A program made the translations under genes and the position numbers. This document shows, piece by piece, positions 1 through 6,944 of a stretch of DNA of 38,154 nucleotides. Below the pieces are notes generated by a model that was given only the letters and a program-made list of their open reading frames with translations, was not told the origin of the DNA and made no database searches. This stretch comes from Bacteroidota bacterium. Lineage in GTDB: Bacteria > Bacteroidota > Bacteroidia > Chitinophagales > Chitinophagaceae. The stretch covers positions 1 through 38,154 of the forward strand of contig JAEYQO010000008.1 in the NCBI GenBank assembly GCA_023409975.1, in the 5' to 3' direction. Positions within the stretch are counted from its first letter, which is position 1. Every line of letters starts with the position of its first letter.

Positions 1-2
1 CC

Positions 3-119
3 ACTAACCTCAATGCCGATGAACTCGAAGCCTCCTACGGCTCTCGTGTCCGCAGCAGGATGCGGGGGATGTTTAATCTGGTGGGGTTTGAGGAGGGGAC
101 GGGGGATAAGAGGAAATAA
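3..119 (+). CDS. C-terminal end of an unidentified protein (partial)
   Basis: An open frame runs from the window edge to a TAA at 117-119 and gives 38 residues, beginning TNLNADELEASYGSRV and ending EEGTGDKRK. The start lies outside the window. The piece is charged, with an Arg-rich stretch, and I cannot assign it to a family. The heptamer repeat array begins four bases after the stop. I infer it is a real gene end because the frame has ordinary codon use and stops just before obviously non-coding repeats. Confidence 0.55.
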   Translation, partial: TNLNADELEASYGSRVRSRMRGMFNLVGFEEGTGDKRK

Positions 120-122
120 ATT

Positions 123-307
123 GATGACAGATGACAGATGACAGATGACAGAGCGAGAGCGAGAGCGCAGAGCGCAGAGCGGGTTGTGGGTTGTGAGTTG
201 TGCGTTGTGGGATGCCTTGGCTTTGGCCTTGGCTTTCGTATCAGATGACAGATGGCAGATGGCAGGGCAAAACGATCCAACGGCCAAGGGCCAACGGCCA
301 AGGGACC
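123..307. repeat. Patchwork of degenerate 6/7-bp tandem repeats
   Basis: Successive short arrays, mostly of period 7, fill this intergenic stretch. They are GATGACA x4 (123-150), GAGCGA x2 then GAGCGCA x2 (151-176), GTTGTGN x4 (183-210), a 6-bp YTTGGC run (216-233), CAGATGR x3 (242-262) and ASGGCCA x3 (280-300), with a decayed unit to 307. The unit changes from block to block but the 7-base period returns. Reading frames crossing it encode only low-complexity sequence. The 3' end of the unknown protein gene at 373 lies just beyond it. Confidence 0.9.
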
Positions 308-346
308 GTTTGTGCAGACGTTGCGTCGTCCATAACCCACTGAGTT

Positions 347-372
347 TATTTAAGGACAGACCGAAGGCCTGC
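347..372 (-). terminator. Weak possible terminator after the 373-933 gene
   Basis: Read on the minus strand, GGCAGGCC, loop TTC, GGTCTGTCC directly follows the stop codon. It gives about 8 pairs including two G-U pairs and is followed by TTAAATAAA rather than a clean U-tract. The hairpin is marginal. Confidence 0.3.
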
Positions 373-933
373 CTAATGCAACCTCAGCATCCTGTTATCG
401 ATCAACTGGAAGAAGTGCTGCGGCTGGTATGTCCGCCACTGGGGTTGCTCCATGGTCCGGATGTATCGGTCGATGTGCGACCGCTGGAAATCATACTGGG
501 TCTGGTCGGGCATATTGATAGACACGATCCAGCCTCCCTCATCCTTGATATCATCATACCACTCCTCGTAATAATCCGGATCGCTGCTGTGGAAATTCAG
601 AACGTTCTCCGTGATCAGAATGTATTTATAAATGCCCCTGGAGATCATATGATCTATCAATGATCGCTTTAGCAGCATAATATCATTCTCCACCGCATCG
701 TTCCATTCACCAATCAGCTCTATGATCGCAAAATTGGCATCGTAATCAGCAAAGAGCACCTTCAGGTAAAGGGTGCGGCTCCCGAATTCATCCCACTGGG
801 GATGGATGTAGTAGTTGTAAACAGTATTGGAAAACTCAAACTCGGAGTACTCCTTTCCGTAAAATGGCGATTGCTCGTCCTCCTCCGCAGTATAGAGATG
901 TCTCCAGTTGTAATATGGTTCTATATCATGCAT
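373..933 (-). CDS. Hypothetical protein, 186 aa
   Basis: I do not recognise this protein. It is acidic and very rich in Tyr, Trp, Phe and Asp, starting MHDIEPYYNWRHLYTAEEDE. It has no signal peptide or membrane segment and is probably cytosolic and globular. The alternating hydrophobic stretches around residues 65-110 (for example LKVLFADY, FAIIELIGEW, KYILITENVL) suggest an alpha/beta fold. It follows the rhodanese gene on the same strand after a 72-bp gap and may be the last member of the envelope run that starts with ddl. No function is inferred. Confidence 0.75.
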   Translation of the reverse strand: MHDIEPYYNWRHLYTAEEDEQSPFYGKEYSEFEFSNTVYNYYIHPQWDEFGSRTLYLKVLFADYDANFAIIELIGEWNDAVENDIMLLKRSLIDHMISRGIYKYILITENVLNFHSSDPDYYEEWYDDIKDEGGWIVSINMPDQTQYDFQRSHIDRYIRTMEQPQWRTYQPQHFFQLIDNRMLRLH

Positions 934-1005
934 TTGCTCCAGTCGCTCTTATTCAGTCACAATTCCTGATACCCACACAAATTTTAAGCCATAAAGCGCT
1001 GAAAT

Positions 1006-1323
1006 CTACAGTTTTGCATCCCCAAAACGCTCCTGCCAGGCCATAACGCCGCCGGTAACGTTCTTACAGTTGCTATAGCCCATCGTCTCCAGGAACAAAC
1101 AGGCCTGTGCACTACGCTTGCCACTCCGGCAATGGACGATCAGCTCCTGGTCTTTGTAGTCCTCCAGCTCATCCACCTGCATACTGAGGATATTACCCAG
1201 GGGCACCAGCTTCGCACCGATATTGTACTCCGCATATTCGTCCGGCTCCCTCACATCGATCACATTCAACTGTTCACCAGCGTCGGCGCGTCTTTTCAGT
1301 TCTTCAACAGAGATTTCCTGCAT
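1006..1323 (-). CDS. Rhodanese-like domain protein
   Basis: This is a single-domain rhodanese of 105 aa, the usual size for GlpE/PspE-type proteins. The N-terminal ISVEELKRR and VIDVREPDEY motifs are present. The active-site loop HCRSGKR places the persulfide-forming Cys at about residue 65. The C-terminal NVTGGVMAWQ motif is also typical. There is no signal peptide, so it is cytosolic. By family it transfers sulfane sulfur from thiosulfate or a persulfide donor to an acceptor, but the physiological partner is not evident. Its start lies 4 bp after the T9SS protein's stop, so the two are probably cotranscribed. Confidence 0.9.
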   Translation of the reverse strand: MQEISVEELKRRADAGEQLNVIDVREPDEYAEYNIGAKLVPLGNILSMQVDELEDYKDQELIVHCRSGKRSAQACLFLETMGYSNCKNVTGGVMAWQERFGDAKL

Positions 1324-1327
1324 ATGA

Positions 1328-3163
1328 TTATAGCTTTAGAAGTTTTTGAGGCTGCAAGATACTGCTTGCACTCCGTCCACGCACCAGATAGAGCCCCGGC
1401 TGCAGATCCTGAATATCGATCAGGTCTCCCGTTTCAGCAGCAATCGTTCTGACCAGCCGCCCCTGCAGATCATGAATCTCAAGCTCGTAACGACTATTGC
1501 TCCGGTCTCCGGTAATAACCCTTACTCTGTCACCAGCCGGATTCGGATGGATCGACCAGTCGCCCGTTACCGGTTCCAGCGTTTCTGTCCGGGTCCCTGC
1601 CACATATTTTCCCAATACCGGGCGCACCATAACGGCGCCGCTGATGATGGAGGGCTCCCAGTAGCCGTTGACATCAAAATACAGATGGTTGCCACCGATC
1701 CGGTTCACGTCCAGACCGAAGTACAGGCTGTCGCTGCCACTGGCTGCCGGCTGTACCGTGCCAATGTAGAAGGTGCCGGCATTCAACAACACGGGGGTAT
1801 CGAACCGGTAGAACCAGAAATGATTGATGGTATCCGCGTAGGAAGGGAACAGAAGATCCTGCTGGTAGAGCACCTGGTCCGTACCTCCATTGTAGGCAAT
1901 ATCACCATACACTGTAACGGAAAAGAACTTATTGGAAGCCAGGGGTACCTGCCGGCCGAAGTAGATGGCCACACCCCTTAGGGTATCTGCCACCTGCAAA
2001 CGGTACTCGATGGCCATTCTTGCCGGAAGCGTCGCAAACTGGTTGAGGAACCAGCTTTTTTCAGCAGTGCCATCATCATAGGCCAGGTAATTATCGAAGA
2101 CCTGCTGTTTAACGATGGTGTCATTCCCGCTATTCTCGGGGGTAGAAGGAATGGCAAAATAGGTTTGCTCGAGGATCACCTTGTCGTAAGGGTCCGCAGG
2201 ATTGAAGCTGAAACTGTACATGGGAGCACTGAGCTGAAGTTCTTCCCAGGCATTGATGGTATTACCGTTCAACGGACCGGAGAACAGTGGCGTATTCGTG
2301 GTAGCCTCCCTGGCGCTATAGCCCCATTGAAAATTCTGAGGGGTATTATGATTGTTCCTGAGATAGTAATAATGCTGGTTGTTGAGGTTTCCCTGCATAT
2401 CCGCCGCGAACTGCCGCCAGGGCATAAAGGTGAAATCATTCAGCAGAAAGGAGGGCTCAGTGGAGGTTGCCAGATCAGCGACCAGTGTATCGAAGGCATT
2501 CCGGTTGGCATCCAGCCGGATGAAGTCGAGGTTCCAGACATCATCATTGATATTCATGGAAGCCTTGTTGACGAACCGGAACTGAAAGTCGGTATGGAAA
2601 AACTGTGAATTAGTTACGGGAACCATCACCTGCCGGAATTCCTGAAGGGGTTTTCCCTCGGAATACCACATACGGGCCCAGGAGCCATTCTGCCTTTTGA
2701 AGAACAGGAAGAAAGAATCCGGCGCTTCCGGTGCAAAACCATTTCCCTGTGGCTGGTAAAAAAAACTCAGGTATAAGCTGTCTGCAGGCGTATAGGTACT
2801 CAGATCGATGATCTGACTGGTGAGGCTGTCTGCAAAACGGAGGGTGCTGTTGGAGATGGAATCATAGGGGCCGCCGAGGGCATTGAGCGCATCGAAGGTG
2901 GCCACGCCCCTGCTGACCGGCCGGTAGCCCATGGTATTGTTGATATAGACATAACGGTCGGTCCATTTGTCCGGATCAGGATAGACGTCCATGCCGGTGA
3001 AGTCCTCAAAAAAAGGAAGGCTCAGCGCGGTGGTTTTGAAGGCTGGCGCTGTGGCGGGAGTAGGATGCAGCAGGCGGTTATGATCCAGGGGCGCGACTGC
3101 TTCCTGGGCCCTGGATGGCGGAAGCAGGCACAAGCAGGCTATTATAATAAATATCAGACGCAT
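1328..3163 (-). CDS. Secreted protein with T9SS type A sorting domain
   Basis: This 611-aa protein has an N-terminal signal peptide (MRLIFIIIACLCLLPPSRAQ, cleavage near residue 19-20). The large central region is beta-rich and aromatic, and I cannot assign it. It ends in a typical Por-secretion C-terminal domain from about residue 533 (SIHPNPAGDRV, LEIHDLQGRLVRTI, LQPGLYLVRG, PQKLLKL). By family knowledge the domain directs export across the outer membrane by T9SS and cell-surface attachment. Its ATG shares one base with the TAA of the upstream PASTA gene (TAATG at 3161-3165), which indicates translational coupling. No catalytic motif is visible. Confidence 0.88.
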   Translation of the reverse strand: MRLIFIIIACLCLLPPSRAQEAVAPLDHNRLLHPTPATAPAFKTTALSLPFFEDFTGMDVYPDPDKWTDRYVYINNTMGYRPVSRGVATFDALNALGGPYDSISNSTLRFADSLTSQIIDLSTYTPADSLYLSFFYQPQGNGFAPEAPDSFFLFFKRQNGSWARMWYSEGKPLQEFRQVMVPVTNSQFFHTDFQFRFVNKASMNINDDVWNLDFIRLDANRNAFDTLVADLATSTEPSFLLNDFTFMPWRQFAADMQGNLNNQHYYYLRNNHNTPQNFQWGYSAREATTNTPLFSGPLNGNTINAWEELQLSAPMYSFSFNPADPYDKVILEQTYFAIPSTPENSGNDTIVKQQVFDNYLAYDDGTAEKSWFLNQFATLPARMAIEYRLQVADTLRGVAIYFGRQVPLASNKFFSVTVYGDIAYNGGTDQVLYQQDLLFPSYADTINHFWFYRFDTPVLLNAGTFYIGTVQPAASGSDSLYFGLDVNRIGGNHLYFDVNGYWEPSIISGAVMVRPVLGKYVAGTRTETLEPVTGDWSIHPNPAGDRVRVITGDRSNSRYELEIHDLQGRLVRTIAAETGDLIDIQDLQPGLYLVRGRSASSILQPQKLLKL

Positions 3164-4002
3164 TAGTCAAAGTTAGGAACCTCTTCTACATCGTCTACAA
3201 CGCGATTCCCGGGCCTTCTATTGCCCTGTAATTCCAATTCGGCTGCCGTCTGCCGGATCCGCACGTCGATGATATCGCCTTCCTTGATGCGATTGGGTTG
3301 ATCCAGCTCATTGTAAGGAGCGGGGATCTGCATGTAGATGACGGCGGCAGAGGAATCCTCTATCGGCCCCTCCCAGAGCGGTGTGGGCAGCAGGCCATTC
3401 CCATGAAGCAGCGCGATACCCTCCAGGGCAGGCATACCTACCACATCGGGGACATTCATCTCGACTGTTCCGAAGCCATCCCCGATGACAAGGTCGATCC
3501 TGCTTCCCTGAGGCACCATATCGCCCGGTTTTACCGGTCGACCGAGGTAGAGCTGTTCCAGGACAGCGCCTTTGGCATAGTCCGGCTTATGAATAGTATC
3601 TCCCAGCACCAGCCTGCTGCTCTTGATGATCAGTGTAGCAGAGCGGTAGGAAAGATCAGTAAGCTTGGGCATGGGCGTGAGCGGGGGCTCCGCTTTGTTG
3701 ACGGTAAGGAAGACAGTACGGCCTTCCTTAACGACCGAATTGACCTCGGGTAGCTGCATGAGAACCCGGAAAGGCTTTTGGTTGGGATCGTAAGAAGAAT
3801 CCACATCTACTTCGAAGCCCAACCGTTCCAGCACCCTGACGGCATCCTCCACGGGTCTGCCGGAAACATCCGGAACAGTGACCTGGCTGTCATGACGGGT
3901 GATGACACCGAGTGTAGCAAAAAAAGTGAAGTAGAGAGCTACACAAAGCGCAATAATTACTACAAGATGGAATAGAAAGGAGTGCTTCAGTCTATCAAAC
4001 AT
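3163..4002 (-). CDS. PASTA domain-containing membrane protein
   Basis: This 279-aa protein has one N-terminal transmembrane helix (about residues 11-33) and then three PASTA repeats outside the membrane, roughly at 38-105, 108-175 and 180-253. Repeat signatures include VTVPDVSGRPVEDAVRVL, TDLSYRSATLI and MNVPDVVGMPALEGIALL. PASTA domains in other proteins bind peptidoglycan or muropeptides. No kinase or penicillin-binding domain is fused here. The gene lies 36 bp downstream of ddl on the same strand, which supports a peptidoglycan-related role. The last 30 residues are charged and probably disordered. Confidence 0.9.
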   Translation of the reverse strand: MFDRLKHSFLFHLVVIIALCVALYFTFFATLGVITRHDSQVTVPDVSGRPVEDAVRVLERLGFEVDVDSSYDPNQKPFRVLMQLPEVNSVVKEGRTVFLTVNKAEPPLTPMPKLTDLSYRSATLIIKSSRLVLGDTIHKPDYAKGAVLEQLYLGRPVKPGDMVPQGSRIDLVIGDGFGTVEMNVPDVVGMPALEGIALLHGNGLLPTPLWEGPIEDSSAAVIYMQIPAPYNELDQPNRIKEGDIIDVRIRQTAAELELQGNRRPGNRVVDDVEEVPNFD

Positions 4003-4038
4003 GGTGTCCTGTGGTCAAAGGATACAAAGTAAAACTAA

Positions 4039-5037
4039 TTATTGCGAATTGTTTTTTAAACAATCCTCTAAAAGCGCGCCATAGAACTCTTTCAGGCTTA
4101 GGCCAGCCTCTCTTACCTGCTGGGGAACGATGCTGTTTTCACTCTGCCCCGGCATGGTATTCACCTCGAGGAAGTAGAGTTTACCCGTCCGGGTCTGGAG
4201 GATGAAATCCATCCTGACCACCCCCCGACAATTAAGATGGCGGTAGATATGGATGGCTTTTGTTTTCAGCTCCTCGTGCAGTTCCGGAGTGATCGGAGCA
4301 GGAGTGATCTCATTGGTCACACCAGGGGTGTATTTAGCTTCGTAATCGAAGAACTCATTTTTGCTTACGATCTCGGTGGGAGGCAGTGTGTGGAGGTACT
4401 GTCCGAGGCGGTAGACGCCGATGGTCAGTTCCCGTCCCTCAATGAATTCTTCGATCAGCACCTGGTTGTCCTCGCGGAAGGCCTTCTCGATGGCGGGCAT
4501 GATCTCCTCAACCGACTTCACCTTGCTGACACCAAGGCTGGAGCCGCTTTCATTAGGCTTCACGAAAACCGGCAGCTTTAACTGATCGAGGATGGTGCCG
4601 ACGGAATAAGGTTCTCCTTTGATCAGGTGCACGGAGTTGGCGATATTGACCACATTGAAATCGCGCACCACTTTATTGCAGTAACTCTTGTTAAAGGTGA
4701 GTGCAGAGACGATGGAATTACAGGTGGTGTAAGGGACCTGCATCATATCGAGATAGCCCTGCATGCGTCCGTCCTCTCCGGGGGTGCCATGGATGGCGAT
4801 GAAGGCACAGTCGAAACGGATGTGTTCGTTGTTGATAGTAAGGGAGAAATCGTTTTTGTCGACAGAGACCTTCTCACCTGAGGGCAGTTCATGCCACCAG
4901 TCGTCTCTGGTAATAAAAATCTGATATACATTGAACTGATCCTTATCCAGATTCCTTTCTATGGTTTCAGCAGTCTGGATTGAGATGACGTATTCCCCGG
5001 AATACCCGCCTGCGAGCAGGGCTATATTTTTCTTCAT
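4039..5037 (-). CDS. ddl: D-alanine--D-alanine ligase
   Basis: This 332-aa protein is close to the usual Ddl length. It makes D-Ala-D-Ala from two D-Ala and ATP in the cytosol for peptidoglycan precursor synthesis. Visible motifs are the N-terminal LLAGGYSGEYVIS, the HGTPGEDGRMQGYLD segment, the ATP-grasp section VFVKPNESGSSLGVSKV, EEFIEGRELTIGV, and the C-terminal metal-binding part FLEVNTMPGQSENSIVP. It is the first gene of a minus-strand run leading to the PASTA protein. A TAnnTTTG promoter element lies about 20 bp before the ATG. Confidence 0.96.
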   Translation of the reverse strand: MKKNIALLAGGYSGEYVISIQTAETIERNLDKDQFNVYQIFITRDDWWHELPSGEKVSVDKNDFSLTINNEHIRFDCAFIAIHGTPGEDGRMQGYLDMMQVPYTTCNSIVSALTFNKSYCNKVVRDFNVVNIANSVHLIKGEPYSVGTILDQLKLPVFVKPNESGSSLGVSKVKSVEEIMPAIEKAFREDNQVLIEEFIEGRELTIGVYRLGQYLHTLPPTEIVSKNEFFDYEAKYTPGVTNEITPAPITPELHEELKTKAIHIYRHLNCRGVVRMDFILQTRTGKLYFLEVNTMPGQSENSIVPQQVREAGLSLKEFYGALLEDCLKNNSQ

Positions 5038-5057
5038 GTAATTGGACGAGTTGCAGC

Positions 5058-5065
5058 CAAAGGTA
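5058..5065 (-). promoter_or_regulatory. Putative -7 element of the ddl promoter
   Basis: On the minus strand the sequence TACCTTTG is a full match to the Bacteroidota -7 consensus TAnnTTTG. It predicts a start near 5051 and a leader of about 15 nt. No TTTG-like -33 element is present at the usual 17-23 bp. That position is occupied by the heptamer array at 5071-5105. Confidence 0.55.
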
Positions 5066-5070
5066 ATAAT

Positions 5071-5105
5071 CGTTAGTTACTAGTCGATAGTCGTTAATCG
5101 CCAGT
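5071..5105. repeat. Five degenerate heptamers, NNNTAGT type
   Basis: Five contiguous 7-mers are CGTTAGT, TACTAGT, CGATAGT, CGTTAAT and CGCCAGT. They share the 7-base period and much of the NNTAGT core with arrays at 6756-6790 and 34831-34844. The block starts 6 bp upstream of the ddl -7 element. Confidence 0.85.
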
Positions 5106-5164
5106 GATAACAAAACGCGTTCCAGCGCACCTGGTCGTCACCATATCTATAACAGGCAACTCAC

Positions 5165-5226
5165 TACTGGTCACTGACTACTACTACTGGTCACTGACTA
5201 CTGGTCACTGACTACTGGTCACTGCG
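5165..5226. repeat. Alternating heptamer array TACTGGT/CACTGAC
   Basis: The two heptamers TACTGGT and CACTGAC alternate as a 14-bp unit. Copies start at 5165, 5185, 5199 and 5213, with an extra TACTAC inserted at 5179-5184 and a final imperfect CACTGCG (5220-5226). The array ends 30 bp before the possible accC -7 element. Confidence 0.92.
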
Positions 5227-5255
5227 AAGCCACCCATCGAAACCTCTGAATTTTG

Positions 5256-5263
5256 TAGGTTTG
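5256..5263 (+). promoter_or_regulatory. Possible -7 element of the accC promoter
   Basis: TAGGTTTG matches TAnnTTTG exactly and ends 6 bases before the accC ATG at 5270. If used, transcription would start at or next to the ATG. No clear -33 TTTG is seen, so the call is tentative. Confidence 0.35.
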
Positions 5264-5269
5264 CCGCCT

Positions 5270-6760
5270 ATGCAGAAAATCCTGGTTGCTAATCGTGGTG
5301 AGATCGCATTACGCGTGATGCGCACTGCCCGTGAGATGGGCATCAAAACTGTGGCGGTTTACTCCGAGGCTGACAGAGACATGCCTTTTGTACGATATGC
5401 AGATGAAGCAGTCTGTATCGGACCGGCACCCTCAGCGCAGAGCTATCTCCGTTCAGAGAAAATTCTCCAGGTGGCTCATGACACAGGAGCGGATGCCATC
5501 CATCCGGGTTACGGATTTCTTTCAGAAAATGCCAGTTTCTCAAAGGCTTGCGCCGATGCAGGGATCATCTTTATAGGCCCTTCGGAGTACAGCATCAATA
5601 TGATGGGTAGCAAGATCGCTGCCAAGCAGGCCGCCAAAAAGTTCAATGTACCGATGGTGCCCGGGACGGAAGATCCCATTCAGTCGGTCGACGAAGCGAA
5701 GCAAATAGCAGATAAAATTGGCTACCCCATCCTCATCAAAGCCTCTGCCGGAGGCGGTGGTAAGGGTATGCGTGTGGTGGAGTCTGCTGATCAGTTGGAG
5801 GAACAAATGCGCATGGCGAAAAGTGAGGCCATGAGTGCTTTTGGCGATGATGCAGTATTCATAGAGAAATATGTGGGTTCTCCAAGGCATATAGAGATTC
5901 AGTTGCTGGGCGACCAGCATGGCAACTATGTCTATCTGTTCGAGCGGGAATGCTCCATTCAACGCCGTCACCAGAAGCTGATCGAGGAAGCACCCTCGAG
6001 CTGTCTGACCCCGGACATCCGGAAAGCCATGGGTGAAAGCGCTGTAGCCGTTGCAAAAAGCTGTAAATACTACGGTGCAGGGACCGTTGAATTCCTCGTG
6101 GATGAGCATTTGAATTTTTACTTTCTCGAGATGAACACGAGGTTGCAGGTGGAACACTGTGTGACCGAGATGATCACCGGGATTGACCTTGTGCGGGAGC
6201 AGATCCGTGTTGCACGCGGTGAGCAACTGGGATATGGCCAGGAGGCACTGCAAATGAACGGTCATGCATTAGAGCTGCGGGTTTGTGCTGAGGATCCACT
6301 GAATAATTTCCTCCCTGACACCGGAAAGCTGGAGATGTACCAGCCGCCCAAAGGACCTGGAGTTCGCGTGGACGATGGCTTCGAAGAAGGACAGGAGGTA
6401 CCCATTTTCTATGATTCCATGCTCGCCAAACTGGTAGTTCATGCAGCGACGAGAGATCAGGCGATTGAGCGACTCTGCAGGGCAGTAGATGAATATTACA
6501 TTAAGGGGATCAAGACAACTCTCGAGTTTGGAAAGTGGGCTGTTCGTACGGATGCCTTCCGTAGCGGCAATTTTGATACGAAGTTTATTGAGAAATATTT
6601 CAAACCCGAGCTGCTCGATAACAGTGATGAAGAGACCGGTGAAGTGGCAGCACTGCTAACGGCCTTCACCTGGCAAAACAAGCAAGCCTCCAGGACTACC
6701 CTCGCCGGTAGCACCAACGGTCATGCCGGCAACTGGAAGCTGAGGAGAAAACTGAGTTAG
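5270..6760 (+). CDS. accC: Biotin carboxylase subunit of acetyl-/acyl-CoA carboxylase
   Basis: This 496-aa protein carboxylates the biotin of a carrier protein using ATP and bicarbonate, the first half-reaction of acyl-CoA carboxylase. Motifs are KILVANRGEIALRV at the N-terminus, HPGYGFLSEN (about 78-87), the ATP-grasp loop KASAGGGGKGMRVV (about 157-170), HIEIQLLGDQHGN, ERECSIQRRHQK and EMNTRLQVEH. I chose the ATG at 5270 over an in-frame TTG at 5261 because MQKILVANRG is the family start. It is about 45 residues longer than E. coli AccC, with a C-terminal tail seen in carboxylases of propionyl/acyl-CoA type. No biotin carrier or carboxyltransferase gene is adjacent, so substrate specificity is open. 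Confidence 0.94.
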   Translation: MQKILVANRGEIALRVMRTAREMGIKTVAVYSEADRDMPFVRYADEAVCIGPAPSAQSYLRSEKILQVAHDTGADAIHPGYGFLSENASFSKACADAGIIFIGPSEYSINMMGSKIAAKQAAKKFNVPMVPGTEDPIQSVDEAKQIADKIGYPILIKASAGGGGKGMRVVESADQLEEQMRMAKSEAMSAFGDDAVFIEKYVGSPRHIEIQLLGDQHGNYVYLFERECSIQRRHQKLIEEAPSSCLTPDIRKAMGESAVAVAKSCKYYGAGTVEFLVDEHLNFYFLEMNTRLQVEHCVTEMITGIDLVREQIRVARGEQLGYGQEALQMNGHALELRVCAEDPLNNFLPDTGKLEMYQPPKGPGVRVDDGFEEGQEVPIFYDSMLAKLVVHAATRDQAIERLCRAVDEYYIKGIKTTLEFGKWAVRTDAFRSGNFDTKFIEKYFKPELLDNSDEETGEVAALLTAFTWQNKQASRTTLAGSTNGHAGNWKLRRKLS

Positions 6761-6790
6761 TAGATAGTGGCTAGTAGCTAGTGGCTAGTA
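6756..6790. repeat. Five heptamers NNTAGTR overlapping the accC stop codon
   Basis: The contiguous 7-mers are GTTAGTA, GATAGTG, GCTAGTA, GCTAGTG and GCTAGTA. The first unit contains the accC stop codon TAG (6758-6760), so the array begins at the gene end and lies before its terminator at 6805. Confidence 0.92.
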
Positions 6791-6804
6791 TCCATATGAA
6801 CTTG

Positions 6805-6834
6805 AAGGCTGTTTCGATTGAGACAGCCTTTTTT
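6805..6834 (+). terminator. Rho-independent terminator of accC
   Basis: AAGGCTGTTTC (6805-6815), loop GATT, GAGACAGCCTT (6820-6830) forms an 11-bp stem with one G-U pair. The T run continues to 6834. Confidence 0.88.
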
Positions 6835-6944
6835 CGTTGAGCACATCCATTAAAAAAACAGTTTAGATTCTGAACATATCTAAATTATCCAACCGTTCTG
6901 TTTATGATCCAGTCTTTTTAGGAGTACCTCATAAAAAACACATC

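Noticed and set aside
123..307. CRISPR array
   Set aside because: Units are 6-7 bp, contiguous and degenerate, with no spacers and no cas genes in the window.
145..663. Open frame on the plus strand crossing the heptamer arrays
   Set aside because: Its first half is the repeat region, giving low-complexity Arg/Glu and Leu/Ala runs. The rest is antisense to the better-supported 373-933 gene.
5540..6265. Long open frame antisense to accC
   Set aside because: It lies wholly inside the clear biotin carboxylase gene, and its translation shows no domain or coherent composition.
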